A stretch of 64,000 bases of DNA from Cellulomonas fengjieae. Its GTDB lineage: Bacteria > Actinomycetota > Actinomycetes > Actinomycetales > Cellulomonadaceae. The position numbers were made by a program, and so were the translations under genes. The stretch covers positions 930,001 through 994,000 of the forward strand of contig NZ_CP074404.1 of assembly GCF_018388465.1 (NCBI RefSeq). The letters run 5' to 3'. Positions 1 through 8,382 of the stretch are shown here, one piece after another (position 1 is the stretch's first letter; every line of letters begins with the position of its first letter). The notes under the pieces are model-generated. The model saw only the letters and a program-made list of their open reading frames with translations. It was not told the DNA's origin and did not search any database.

Positions 1-690
1 CGGCAGCGCGCCGCCGAGGAGATGAAGCACACCGCGCGGATGGCCGCCAAGCTCGGCGTGCAGACGGTCGTGGGCTTCACCGGCTCGAGCATCTGGAAGT
101 ACGTCGCCATGTTCCCGCCCGTCTCGCAGGCGGCCGTCGACGCGGGCTACCAGGACTTCGCGAGGCGGTGGAACCCGATCCTCGACGTGTTCGACGAGGT
201 CGGGGTGCGGTTCGCGCACGAGGTGCACCCGAGCGAGATCGCGTACGACTACTGGACGACCGTGCGGACCCTCGAGGCGATCGGGCACCGGGAGGCGTTC
301 GGGCTGAACTGGGACCCCAGCCACTTCATCTGGCAGCAGCTGGACCCGGTCGACTTCATCCTCGAGTTCGCCGACCGGATCTACCACGTGGACTGCAAGG
401 ACGTGAAGCTGCGGCTCGGCAACGGGCGCAACGGCCGGCTCGGCTCGCACCTGGCGTGGGCGGACCTGCGACGCGGGTGGGACTTCGTGTCCACGGGCCG
501 GGGTGACGTGCCCTGGGAGGCGTCGTTCCGGGCGCTCAGCTCCATCGGCTACGACGGGCCCATCTCCGTGGAGTGGGAGGACGCGGGGATGGACCGGCTG
601 CTGGGGGCGCCCGAGGCGCTGGAGTTCGTGCGGCGCAACGCCTTCGACCCGCCCACGGCGGCGTTCGACGCGGCGTTCAGCACGCGCTGA
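1..690 (+). CDS. sugar phosphate isomerase/epimerase, xylose-isomerase-like TIM barrel (5' truncated)
   Basis: The frame is open from base 1, so the N-terminus lies outside the window; the ATG at 22 is internal. About 229 residues are present. The sequence has features of the AP-endonuclease-2/xylose-isomerase-like TIM barrel: [14 protein letters not shown] (metal-ligand Glu), [20 protein letters not shown] (Asp/His ligands), YHVDCKDVK and, near the end, [13 protein letters not shown] with the last metal-binding Glu. Such enzymes isomerise or epimerise sugars or inositol derivatives in the cytoplasm; the substrate cannot be read from this fragment. The next gene follows after about 100 bp, so this probably ends an operon lying upstream. 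Confidence 0.85.
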   Translation, partial: RQRAAEEMKHTARMAAKLGVQTVVGFTGSSIWKYVAMFPPVSQAAVDAGYQDFARRWNPILDVFDEVGVRFAHEVHPSEIAYDYWTTVRTLEAIGHREAFGLNWDPSHFIWQQLDPVDFILEFADRIYHVDCKDVKLRLGNGRNGRLGSHLAWADLRRGWDFVSTGRGDVPWEASFRALSSIGYDGPISVEWEDAGMDRLLGAPEALEFVRRNAFDPPTAAFDAAFSTR

Positions 691-791
691 CGGCTCGCCG
701 GCGAGGAAGTCGCGGCTGCCGCCCGGGGTCGGGATCCTCCCGGTTCGTCCTGTGCCAGGACACGCGCAGCCCGGCGGCGGATACTGGGGCG

Positions 792-1205
792 ATGATCTCG
801 CTCGCGCGTGCTCAGGAGCTGCAGGCCGCCGGTCTGCGCTGGCAGCCGGCGCCCGGAGACCGGTTCGCGCTCCGGACGCTCGAGGACCAGGTGTTCACCA
901 TCTCGGACATGGTGGTGGAGCCGCACGACTACCCGACCGGCACGGTGCTGGGCTTCAACGGCACCACCGAGTGGGCCCTGGACTCGGTCGCGCAGGAGGA
1001 CGCCGTCTGGCTCCCGCGCGAGGACCAGCTGCGCGACCTGCTCGGCGGCACGTTCCGCAGCCTGGCGCGTTCGACGGACGGGCAGTACGCGGTGCTCATC
1101 GAGTACGCGGGCCGACCCGAGCGGCTGTTCACGGCCGACGCCCCCGAGGACGCGTACGCGCAGGCGCTCCTGGCCCTGGTCACGGCGGCGGTCGGCCGCG
1201 TGTAA
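792..1205 (+). CDS. small conserved actinobacterial protein (homologues often labelled CpaE-like)
   Basis: The product is 137 aa, acidic and soluble, with no signal peptide or membrane segment. It starts MISLARAQELQAAGLRW and carries VLGFNGTTEWALDS and WLPREDQLRDLLG, a pattern I associate with short actinobacterial proteins often annotated 'pilus assembly protein CpaE'. It lacks the Walker ATPase domain of true CpaE, so I do not assign a pilus role. I chose the ATG at 792 because a GATACT hexamer (780-785) lies six bases upstream and no Shine-Dalgarno is present, which fits leaderless initiation. Function unknown. Confidence 0.7.
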   Translation: MISLARAQELQAAGLRWQPAPGDRFALRTLEDQVFTISDMVVEPHDYPTGTVLGFNGTTEWALDSVAQEDAVWLPREDQLRDLLGGTFRSLARSTDGQYAVLIEYAGRPERLFTADAPEDAYAQALLALVTAAVGRV

Positions 1206-1243
1206 CGCGCACATCCGGCGCCTCTTTTGCAATGATGCGCGCC

Positions 1244-1816
1244 ATGCCCACACACCTGCGCCACTCCCGCACGGCCGTCGCAGCCCTCACCCTGGCCGCG
1301 GCGGTCGGTCTCGCCGGCTGCACCGCACCGGACGACGACCCCGAGCCGACCGCGCCCGCCTCGGCATCCGCCCCGGCCACGCCCTCCGCGGAGCCCAGCG
1401 CCTCGCCGTCCGAGGCGGCCGTCGAGCCGGTGGTGGTCACGCTTCCCCGGGAACGCGGGACGGTGGACGTCGCGGTCCGCTCCCTGGTGCTCGACGAGAA
1501 CGGCACGACCATGACGCTGCGCGTCGACTTCACGCCGCACCTGGTGAAGGCCGACGACGCGATGACCCTGTCCGCGATCAACAGCTACTTCTTCATCTTC
1601 CCCGAGCTGCTCGACCGTCAGCACCTCAAGCGCTACTCGGTGATCGAGGGCGAGGGGACGCAGGACTGGCTGACCAACAAGGACGCCAGGACGGGCAACG
1701 ACGAGACCCTGTCGTCGTGGTTCGTCTACGCGGCCCCCGAGGACGACGTCGACGAGTTCACGCTGATGATGGACGGCTGGGGGCTCGAGATCCCGGGCGT
1801 CGAGGTGACCGCGTGA
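1244..1816 (+). CDS. secreted lipoprotein of unknown function
   Basis: The N-terminus has Arg/His, then a hydrophobic stretch ending in VGLAGCTAPDDD, a lipobox with the lipidated Cys about 25 residues in. A Pro/Ala/Ser-rich linker follows (about residues 28-65), typical of actinobacterial surface lipoproteins. The remaining ~125 residues look beta-rich (TVDVAVRSLVLDENGTTMTLRV) and do not match a family I can name. An in-frame ATG at 1232 is an alternative start. The stop overlaps the GTG of the downstream OmpA-like gene by four bases, so the two are co-translated and probably act together at the envelope. Confidence 0.75.
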   Translation: MPTHLRHSRTAVAALTLAAAVGLAGCTAPDDDPEPTAPASASAPATPSAEPSASPSEAAVEPVVVTLPRERGTVDVAVRSLVLDENGTTMTLRVDFTPHLVKADDAMTLSAINSYFFIFPELLDRQHLKRYSVIEGEGTQDWLTNKDARTGNDETLSSWFVYAAPEDDVDEFTLMMDGWGLEIPGVEVTA

Positions 1817-2316
1817 GCGCGGGGGCGATCGCCGTCGCGATGGCGCTGCTGCTCCCGTTCGCGTACGTGGACCGGGAGGACGCTCCCGAGCCGTCGGCCG
1901 AGCGGATCGAGCGCTCCGTCAACGCGTACTCGACCGAGGGCAGCGTGACGGGCGTCGAGGCGCCCGCGTCCACCGGCGGCGGGACGACGCTGACCATCGG
2001 GTCCGACGTGCTGTTCGCCTACGCGAGCAGCGAGCTGGACCAGACCGCGCAGGCCGCGCTCGGCGCGCAGCTGGACCAGATCCCGGCCGGCGCCCAGGTG
2101 ACGGTCGAGGGGCACACCGACTCCCGCGGCGGCGACGCCGTGAACGTCCCGCTGTCCACCGCCCGCGCGGAGGCGGTGGCGGGCGTGCTGCGCGCCTCGC
2201 GCACCGACCTGGTGCTCCAGGTCGTCGGCAAGGCGTCGAGCGAGCCGGCCGTGCCCGAGACGGACGAGCCGGCCATGGCCAAGAACCGGCGGGTCGAGCT
2301 CAGCTGGGCGAGCTAG
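1813..2316 (+). CDS. OmpA-family (OmpA/MotB C-terminal) protein
   Basis: The product is 167 aa. A short hydrophobic N-terminal segment (IAVAMALLLPFAYV) is followed by a linker and a peptidoglycan-binding OmpA_C domain from about residue 55: LTIGSDVLFAYASSELD, then the hallmark VTVEGHTDSRGG, LSTARAEAVAGVLRA and the closing KNRRVELSW. The GTG start overlaps the TGA of the upstream lipoprotein gene (GTGA at 1813-1816). The protein probably anchors an envelope component to the cell wall; the partner lipoprotein gene suggests a two-protein surface unit. Confidence 0.85.
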   Translation: MSAGAIAVAMALLLPFAYVDREDAPEPSAERIERSVNAYSTEGSVTGVEAPASTGGGTTLTIGSDVLFAYASSELDQTAQAALGAQLDQIPAGAQVTVEGHTDSRGGDAVNVPLSTARAEAVAGVLRASRTDLVLQVVGKASSEPAVPETDEPAMAKNRRVELSWAS

Positions 2317-2341
2317 CCGGAGTCCCGGCGGCCGGGGCGCC

Positions 2342-3082
2342 TCAGTCCTCAGCGCGGCCGTCGGGGTCGTGCACGGGGACGAAGGTGCCTCGGTCGCTCG
2401 AGACCGTCCAGCCGGGTTCGTCGTCGCCCGCGGGTGCGGCCACGACGCGGATCGGCTCGGTGTCGCCCGGGCGGTGCTCGTGGACCGGGGGCCACGGCGT
2501 CCTGCCCGGGACCGTCTGCTCGGGTGCCGGCCGGCGCACGGCGACCGACGGTGGCCGTCCGTGGGGCGGCTGGGCGGGCGTGAAGATGATCGCGCACAGG
2601 TCGCGGTAGGTCGCGTCCGGGTCCGCCACCCAGGCGATGCGGCCCAGCGCCTGGTCCTGTCCGGCGGACTCCAGCAGGAACTCCCCGTAGCCGAGGATCC
2701 GACCGGCGATCGACCGCGAGAACCGCATGTCGGTGACCTTGACCAACGGCATCATCGAGACCTTGTGCGTGACGAGGCCGTACATCATCAGCATCCGCTT
2801 GTCGGTGGCGACGAACCACTCGTTGCGCCAGTCGAGCACGCGCCAGACGAGCCGCGCGAGCAGGACGAACCACAACCACCACAGCCAGTCGGAGCGGTCG
2901 CCGACGGCGGTCGCGGCCACGTCCACCAGCCACGCCACGAGCGCGAAGCCGGCCAGCGTGGTCAGGCTGGGTTCGAGGAGCTTGGCCCAGTGCGACCGGC
3001 GCGTCAGGACGACGCGCTCGCCGGGTAGGACGTACTTGCGCAGCGTCCGGTGCCCCGCGAGCGTCTGCTCGACCGTGCCCAT
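2342..3082 (-). CDS. bPH-domain (DUF304-type) membrane protein
   Basis: The product is 246 aa. After a short cytoplasmic N-terminus there are two hydrophobic helices (about residues 38-55 and 62-80: LTTLAGFALVAWLVDVAA and WLWWLWFVLLARLVWRVL). A bacterial PH-like domain follows: EWFVATDKRMLMMYGLVTHKVSMMPLVKVTDMRFSRS, ILGYGEFLLESAGQDQAL, then YRDLCAIIF. The last ~75 residues are Pro/Arg-rich and likely disordered. bPH proteins are membrane-associated and of unknown biochemical role. The next gene toward 3251 is only one base away, so the two probably share a transcript. Confidence 0.8.
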   Translation of the reverse strand: MGTVEQTLAGHRTLRKYVLPGERVVLTRRSHWAKLLEPSLTTLAGFALVAWLVDVAATAVGDRSDWLWWLWFVLLARLVWRVLDWRNEWFVATDKRMLMMYGLVTHKVSMMPLVKVTDMRFSRSIAGRILGYGEFLLESAGQDQALGRIAWVADPDATYRDLCAIIFTPAQPPHGRPPSVAVRRPAPEQTVPGRTPWPPVHEHRPGDTEPIRVVAAPAGDDEPGWTVSSDRGTFVPVHDPDGRAED

Positions 3083-3083
3083 G

Positions 3084-3251
3084 TCACTGCGTCAGGTTGG
3101 CGAAGAACTCGCCGAAGCTGCTGAACGCGCGGACGACGATGTCCCACAGCGCGCGGACGCCGTCGGCCGCCCGGTCAGGGCTCGTGACGATGGCGTACAC
3201 GAGGAAGATGGCGACGATCCAGAACAGCGCTGTCTTGATCTTCGGCGGCAT
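3084..3251 (-). CDS. 55-aa single-pass membrane protein
   Basis: The small ORF starts MPPKIKTALFWIVAIFLVYAIV, giving a basic N-terminus and one transmembrane helix (about residues 7-23). An amphipathic tail follows, ending in VRAFSSFGEFFANLTQ. Short proteins of this shape are common and conserved in Cellulomonadaceae-type genomes, but I know no function. It lies upstream of and nearly abuts the bPH-domain gene, which supports a shared transcript. The small size lowers confidence. Confidence 0.6.
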   Translation of the reverse strand: MPPKIKTALFWIVAIFLVYAIVTSPDRAADGVRALWDIVVRAFSSFGEFFANLTQ

Positions 3252-3498
3252 GGCGGTCCTCGCGGGGCGTCGTCGGGGGAGGCGCGTGGCGTGTTCGGTG
3301 CACGTTCGGGGCAGGCGGCGGAGCGGACCCGGGGCGGGGGCCGGCCGACACCACCAGGCGGGGCAAAGCGTACTTTCCGGACCGCGCCCCGCGGGGGAGC
3401 ACACACCGGCGGATTTCCGCGTGATCGCGCCTCGTCGACGCGGTATCAGCCATCGCGGGCCGGGGTCCTCTCGGGTGAGGAGACCGAGGGGGCGCAGC

Positions 3499-4086
3499 GT
3501 GGCGGGGTACCGGCAGGTCGGGGTCAGCCTGGTGGCGCGGGCGATGGGCTGCGTCTCGGTCTGGTTGGTCGAGCAGGACCTGCGGGGGCGGGTCGAGGTC
3601 ACCCGGTGGGACGGGTCGGGCGACGTCATGGCGCGCGGGTGGGCGGTGGACGGCCCGCTCGTCGCCGTGCTGGCGGGCCTGCCGGTGCTGCGGCCGCGCG
3701 TCGACGCGGACGGCGCGATCGTGCTCACGGTGCGCTCGCCCGCCGTCGGGCTCGTCGGGTGGCGTCTGGTGGGCGAGGACCCGTTCGACCAGGCCGACCT
3801 CGTCGCCGCCACCCGGATGGTGTCGTTGCTGGCGGACCCCGAGATGCGGGCGCCCGACGGGCCCGGGGCGGCGTGCGCGGCCAGGGTGCTCACGGCGCGC
3901 GAGTCGGAGATCCTGTCCCTGGTCGGCGAGGGCCTGACGGCCCGGGCGGTCGCGCGCCGGCTGGGCATCAGCGTGCGCACCGTGCACAAGCACCTGGAGC
4001 AGGCCTACCGCAAGCTCGACTGCCACGACCGGCTCAGCGCGGTGCTGCTCGCGCGGGGCTCCGGTCTGCTGGTTCCCGCGGGCTGA
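3499..4086 (+). CDS. LuxR-type transcriptional regulator (NarL/FixJ HTH)
   Basis: The product is about 195 aa from GTG 3499, chosen because a GAGGGGG Shine-Dalgarno lies just upstream; GTG 3475 is an alternative. The C-terminal ~65 residues form a canonical LuxR HTH: LTARESEILSLVGEGLTARAVARRLGI, then SVRTVHKHLEQAYRKLDC and DRLSAVLLAR. The N-terminal ~120 residues resemble a degenerate GAF-like sensor domain and carry no receiver-domain phosphorylation Asp pattern. The gene runs convergently into the tail-like island, overlapping the 58-aa gene at 4034-4210 by 53 bases. A role in controlling the island is possible from position alone and is not shown by the sequence. Confidence 0.85.
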   Translation: MAGYRQVGVSLVARAMGCVSVWLVEQDLRGRVEVTRWDGSGDVMARGWAVDGPLVAVLAGLPVLRPRVDADGAIVLTVRSPAVGLVGWRLVGEDPFDQADLVAATRMVSLLADPEMRAPDGPGAACAARVLTARESEILSLVGEGLTARAVARRLGISVRTVHKHLEQAYRKLDCHDRLSAVLLARGSGLLVPAG

Positions 4087-4210
4087 GGCGGTCCTCGTCC
4101 TCGTCCGGGTCGAGCCGGCGCAGCTCGACCCGCACGGCCGCGAGGACCGCGGCGGCGACCCGACCGTCGCCGGCGCCGGACAGGGTGGGCGGGTGCACGA
4201 CGACCTTCAT
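4034..4210 (-). CDS. 58-aa hypothetical protein, last gene of the tail-like island
   Basis: The ATG overlaps the TGA of the 1380-aa gene (ATGA, 4207-4210), the same coupling seen through the island, which is the main reason to accept it. It begins MKVVVHPPTLSGAGDG, then an Ala/Val-rich helix (VAAAVLAAVRVELRRL), then a charged, Pro-rich tail. Its 3' end overlaps the convergent LuxR gene. An immunity or accessory role for the preceding toxin-like protein is conceivable but unsupported by homology. Confidence 0.5.
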   Translation of the reverse strand: MKVVVHPPTLSGAGDGRVAAAVLAAVRVELRRLDPDEDEDRLSPREPADRSPARAAPR

Positions 4211-7200
4211 GGCGTGCCCACCCCCGCGCGGCCGCGCGCGGTGAAGTCGAGCACGCGTCCCGATCGCGGGATCACGAAGTCGTTGAGCTCCGCCGCGATC
4301 GGTCCGTCCAGCTGGATCTGGTCGGCCGCCTGCCGCGTGTCCACGTAGCGGCCGGCACCCTGCACGTCCGCGATCCGGCCCGGGGTCGCCGTGGGCGTCG
4401 CCCCGGGCACCGGCAGGCCGTCGGGGCCCACCGGGACCAGGCGCGTGGCCAGCCCTTGCTCCGGGGTGATCGTCGAGCGCAGGTTGCGCAGGTAGCCCGC
4501 GTCGATCTCGAACATCTTCAGGCGTGCGCCGGGCCGCGCCTCGAGGATGAACTCGACCGCCCGCTCGAACGAGCCGATGTTGAGGTTGAGCTTGTCGCCG
4601 CCCGCGTGGATCCGGGTGTTGCCGTGCTGGTCGATGCTGATGTACTCCCGGCTGCGCCGGGCGACGCCGCCCGAGCCGCCCTCGATGCGGAACACCACGG
4701 GGTTGCCGGTGCGGGACGTGAACATGAGACGGCTCAGGGCGCGGGCCTGCTCCGGTCCCGGCTGACGCGCCGGGAGCTGGATCCAGACGCCCTGCTGGCG
4801 GGTCCCCGTCCCTGCCTCCAGCGCGCCGAGCGCCGCGTCGAGCTCGTCGGCGAGCCCGGCCGGGTCGTCGCCGGGCAGGTCGGTCGGGACGTCGCCGACG
4901 CGCGGCGGCGCCCCGGGAGCCGGCGGACCGGCGAGCTCGTCGGCCAGCCGGCCGGCCTCGGCCGCCTGGGCCTCGCGGTGCGCGGCCTCGCCGAGCAGCG
5001 CGTCGGCGCGGCGGCGCAGGCCGGCCTGGTCGGCGGTGATCGCCCGGTCGAGGATCGCCTCCGCCTCGCGGCGCAGGGCTGCGGCGTGCCGGCGTGCCGC
5101 CTCGGCCTGCAGCCGCAGGGCGCCCTCGAGCTGGCGGTCCATCACCTGCGCGACCGTCCGCCCGGCCGCGGTGGCCGGCCGGGCGACCAGGTTCGCCTCG
5201 GCGAGCAGCGCGAGGATGCCACGCTGCTGCTCGGGCGTGTAGTGCGCGATGCGGCTGAGGAACGACGCGAGGTCGCCGCCGGTCGAGAACGTGCCCGTCA
5301 TCAGGTGGCGGGCCTGCGCGGGCTCGAGGGCGGCCAGCACCTCCATCAGGCGCACCGCGACCTGCGGCTGGTCGGCGAACGTCTCGGCCAGTCGGCGCGC
5401 CGCCTCGACGGAGGCGGGGTCGTCCGCTGCGGCGAGGAAGATCTCCAGCCCGCGCACCGCCTGCCGGGAGAACTGCGCCCCGGACAGCTCGAGCACCCGC
5501 CGTGCCGTGGCCGACGCCGCCCATGCCGTGAGCACCTGGGTCACCCGCTCCCGGAACTGTCCGGTCAAGGCGCTCGTCGCGATGTCGGTGGCGAACAGCG
5601 TGACCGACCGGTGCATCGCCGACAGCGCGTCGGTGGCCCCGGCAGCGAACTGGGCCAGCGTGTAGCCCTCGTCGCGAAGCTGCTCCACCAGGTCGCCGAC
5701 CACTGTCCGGGCGTACCGGCCCCCGGAGCCCAGGGCCCGCATCACGGGCGCCACGGTGAACTCGGCGAGGACGCCCATCGCCGCGCCGATCGCCATGTCG
5801 CGGACGTACGTGCGCCAGCCCGACAGGTGCCCGTCGCGGACGGCCACCTCGACCATGTCGCGCGCGAACCGGGTGAGCAGCGCGGACGTCGAGCCGCCGA
5901 CGATGCCGACGGTCAGCTTCTCCACCACGATGCCGGTCCAGACCCGCCGGACGCTCTGGCCGCCGATCGCCCGCCCCAGCGGTGCCGCGACGAGCGCACC
6001 GGCGCGGAAGCCGAGGGCGCCGAGGTAGCCCTCCACGGCGGCCATGAGGAAGCCCTCGACGCTGAGGCGCGCGTCGAAGAAGATCACGCGCACGACGTAG
6101 ATCAGCTCGCTGATCGCGATCGACGCGAGCACCATCTTCGCGCCGCCGCCGGCCGAGACGAGGGCCGCGATCAGGCCGGCCTCCCACGCGATCGCGATGA
6201 ACCCCACGACGGCGATCACCATGCCGAGCGTCGCGTAGAGCTCCCCGGCCTTGCCGAGGCGCAGGTAGACGATCATCGCCTCGAACTCGTCGGCGGACCG
6301 GCTGAACTCCGCACCGACCGTCGTCCAGGCCGACGTGCCCTCCCGGCGCTCGACGCGTGCCAGCCGGACCGTCCACATGGGCAGGTCGTCCACGGGGGTG
6401 TAGTCGACGGCGACGAGGCGCAGGCTCGTCTCGATGGTGACGGTGGTGAAGTCGTCGTCGGTGATGCGCGCGCGCTCGCAGGCCGCCGCGACCACGTCGC
6501 GCAGGAACGTCTCGGCCGACACCTCGCGCGTGTCCACCCCCGACGCCAGGCGGGTCATCAGCGCCTGCCGTTCCGTCTCCAGCGCGGTGCGGAACCGGTC
6601 GGCCGCGGCTGGCGACAGCTCGCGCTCGTCGCGCTCCGAGACGAATGCCGAGCTGACGCGGCCGAGCACGTCCCGGCCCGGGACGCCGACGGTGAGGCGC
6701 CGGTCCTCGTCGCGGTCGATGTCCACGGTGCCCGCGGCCGCCGCGTCGCCCGCTCGGTAGGCGTTGGCCCGGGCGTCCCGCCACTGCCGGGTGAGGCGCT
6801 CGAACAGCGCCACGATGCTCGGGTGCGTGCGGTGTCGGGTGGCCCGGGAGTGGTGCAGCAGGTTGATGACGGTGTCGCCGAGCGTCGAGCGCTCGCACAC
6901 GGCGACCAGGCGCGGGATCTCCCCGGCCGCGTCGAGCTCGTCGAGGGCGTACTCCCAGGCAGTACCGCCGGGCGGCCGGGCGTCGTAGCCCCCGCCGAGG
7001 CGGCGCGAGAAGAAGCCGGCCAGCTCCGACCGCCAGACCAGCTCGCGGCTCTCGCGGTCCATGAGGTCCCGGATCTCGCCGGCGAGCCGTCGCCCCTCCG
7101 GTCGCAGCACCGCAGCGCCGAGGGTCTCGGGGTCGAGGGGGAGGTGGACGGCGACCGCGAGCACCACGGTGCCGGGCGGGGCCTGCGGGCCGGGGGCGGG

Positions 7201-8349
7201 CGCCCCGCGTCGGCGGGGTACCGGTGCCGGCACGGGGAGGCCGGCCGCCCAGCCGGTCACCGCGTCACGGACCGCCGTCGGGAGGGCGGGGAGGTCCGGG
7301 TACGCCACCATGTCGTCGACGGCGACGCCCGGCTCCGGCGCGGGCAGCCCGGCCCGCGACAGCAGCATCCGCCCGGCGAAGCCGATCGCCACCTCGCCGA
7401 CCGCCCGTCGCGTGCGCATCGGCAGGACGTCGACCCGCACGAGCCGCGTGCCCGCCTCGTCGAGCACCCGCTGCCAGGGGAACCCGTGCCGCGACTGGAA
7501 CACCGCGGGGTCCAGCGTGCGCGACGCCTCGGCCAGAGGAACCCGCAGCGTGGTCGGCGGGCCCGTCTCGAGGAGCGCCTCGGGGAGGATGTCCGGCAGC
7601 TCCATGCCCGCCCACACGAGTCGTGACCGACGCAGCAGGCGGGTCGAGGCGCCGTTGCCCGAGACGCGTCGCGCGTTGGTCCGGTGCAGCAGCGGCAGCC
7701 GGGCCACCTCGCCGTCCGTGTCGAACGTCGCCAGCAGCGTGACGTCACCCTCCGCGACCGTGGCACCCGACAGCATCGTGCGGCCGCGGCGCCCGCCCAG
7801 GAGCTCGAGCGCGCGGGCATCGAGCCGGGGGAGCAGCTCGCCGAGCGTCGTGGGGTGCTCGACCTCGACCACCCAGACCGCGACGTAGTGCTCCTCGGCC
7901 GACAGGTCCTCGTACAGGGCGCGCTGCGGCAGGACGCTGCCGCGCGCCGGGTCCGGGTCCTGCGACATCACGGTCTCGACCCAGTCGGTGAACTCGTCGA
8001 CGCGTGCCCGCACGTGGGCCGAGCGCAGCACCCGCCAACCGCGGCCCGTCGGCGGGGTGGCGACGGGCACGGGAACCCGCCGGCCGCGGCCCCGGTACGA
8101 CGGGATCGCGTACCCGTCCGCGACGTCGCGGTCCTCGTCGTACCGCTCCGCGGCGTCGTCCGGCCGGCGCGGCGCGCCCGACGCACGGTCCGCGTCGGCA
8201 GCCGGCTCCGCGAGCAGCCGCGCCGCCTGGGCGAGCCGGTCACGCACCTGGCGGCCCACCGCCTCCCGGAGCGCCGCGAGGGCGGCCTCGTCGGGTTCGC
8301 CGAGCACGCGGACCGTGATCGGCACGTGGCAGTGGACGGTGGTCGCCAT
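4207..8349 (-). CDS. 1380-aa multidomain protein with membrane helices and toxin-like C-terminus (candidate injected effector)
   Basis: This is the largest protein of the island. Residues ~1-700 are soluble and unrecognised, starting with a short beta/helix unit (VPITVRVLGEPDEAALAALR). Residues ~705-800 hold several hydrophobic helices (LGMVIAVVGFIAIAWEAGLI, IAISELIYVVRVIFF, and Ala/Gly-rich ones). Residues ~1060-1145 are an Ala/Arg/Glu-rich coiled coil. From ~1215 a compact domain follows: EYISIDQHGNTRIH, KLNLNIGSFERAVEFILEAR, KMFEIDAGYLRNL, ending ELNDFVIPRSGRVLDF. This pattern resembles C-terminal domains I have seen in polymorphic (Rhs-type) toxins, so an effector is my leading inference. 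A structural or tape-measure role cannot be excluded. It sits 33 bp after the fibre-like gene and overlaps the 58-aa gene. Confidence 0.65.
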   Translation of the reverse strand: MATTVHCHVPITVRVLGEPDEAALAALREAVGRQVRDRLAQAARLLAEPAADADRASGAPRRPDDAAERYDEDRDVADGYAIPSYRGRGRRVPVPVATPPTGRGWRVLRSAHVRARVDEFTDWVETVMSQDPDPARGSVLPQRALYEDLSAEEHYVAVWVVEVEHPTTLGELLPRLDARALELLGGRRGRTMLSGATVAEGDVTLLATFDTDGEVARLPLLHRTNARRVSGNGASTRLLRRSRLVWAGMELPDILPEALLETGPPTTLRVPLAEASRTLDPAVFQSRHGFPWQRVLDEAGTRLVRVDVLPMRTRRAVGEVAIGFAGRMLLSRAGLPAPEPGVAVDDMVAYPDLPALPTAVRDAVTGWAAGLPVPAPVPRRRGAPAPGPQAPPGTVVLAVAVHLPLDPETLGAAVLRPEGRRLAGEIRDLMDRESRELVWRSELAGFFSRRLGGGYDARPPGGTAWEYALDELDAAGEIPRLVAVCERSTLGDTVINLLHHSRATRHRTHPSIVALFERLTRQWRDARANAYRAGDAAAAGTVDIDRDEDRRLTVGVPGRDVLGRVSSAFVSERDERELSPAAADRFRTALETERQALMTRLASGVDTREVSAETFLRDVVAAACERARITDDDFTTVTIETSLRLVAVDYTPVDDLPMWTVRLARVERREGTSAWTTVGAEFSRSADEFEAMIVYLRLGKAGELYATLGMVIAVVGFIAIAWEAGLIAALVSAGGGAKMVLASIAISELIYVVRVIFFDARLSVEGFLMAAVEGYLGALGFRAGALVAAPLGRAIGGQSVRRVWTGIVVEKLTVGIVGGSTSALLTRFARDMVEVAVRDGHLSGWRTYVRDMAIGAAMGVLAEFTVAPVMRALGSGGRYARTVVGDLVEQLRDEGYTLAQFAAGATDALSAMHRSVTLFATDIATSALTGQFRERVTQVLTAWAASATARRVLELSGAQFSRQAVRGLEIFLAAADDPASVEAARRLAETFADQPQVAVRLMEVLAALEPAQARHLMTGTFSTGGDLASFLSRIAHYTPEQQRGILALLAEANLVARPATAAGRTVAQVMDRQLEGALRLQAEAARRHAAALRREAEAILDRAITADQAGLRRRADALLGEAAHREAQAAEAGRLADELAGPPAPGAPPRVGDVPTDLPGDDPAGLADELDAALGALEAGTGTRQQGVWIQLPARQPGPEQARALSRLMFTSRTGNPVVFRIEGGSGGVARRSREYISIDQHGNTRIHAGGDKLNLNIGSFERAVEFILEARPGARLKMFEIDAGYLRNLRSTITPEQGLATRLVPVGPDGLPVPGATPTATPGRIADVQGAGRYVDTRQAADQIQLDGPIAAELNDFVIPRSGRVLDFTARGRAGVGTP

Positions 8350-8382
8350 GGTGTCTGCGCGAGTCGCGGGCGGGCGGGCGGG

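Noticed and set aside
4456..7626. 1056-aa open frame on the plus strand opposite the effector gene
   Set aside because: Long antisense frame produced by high GC; Arg/Gly/His-rich low-complexity translation with no domain, no ribosome site, and opposite a well-supported coupled gene.
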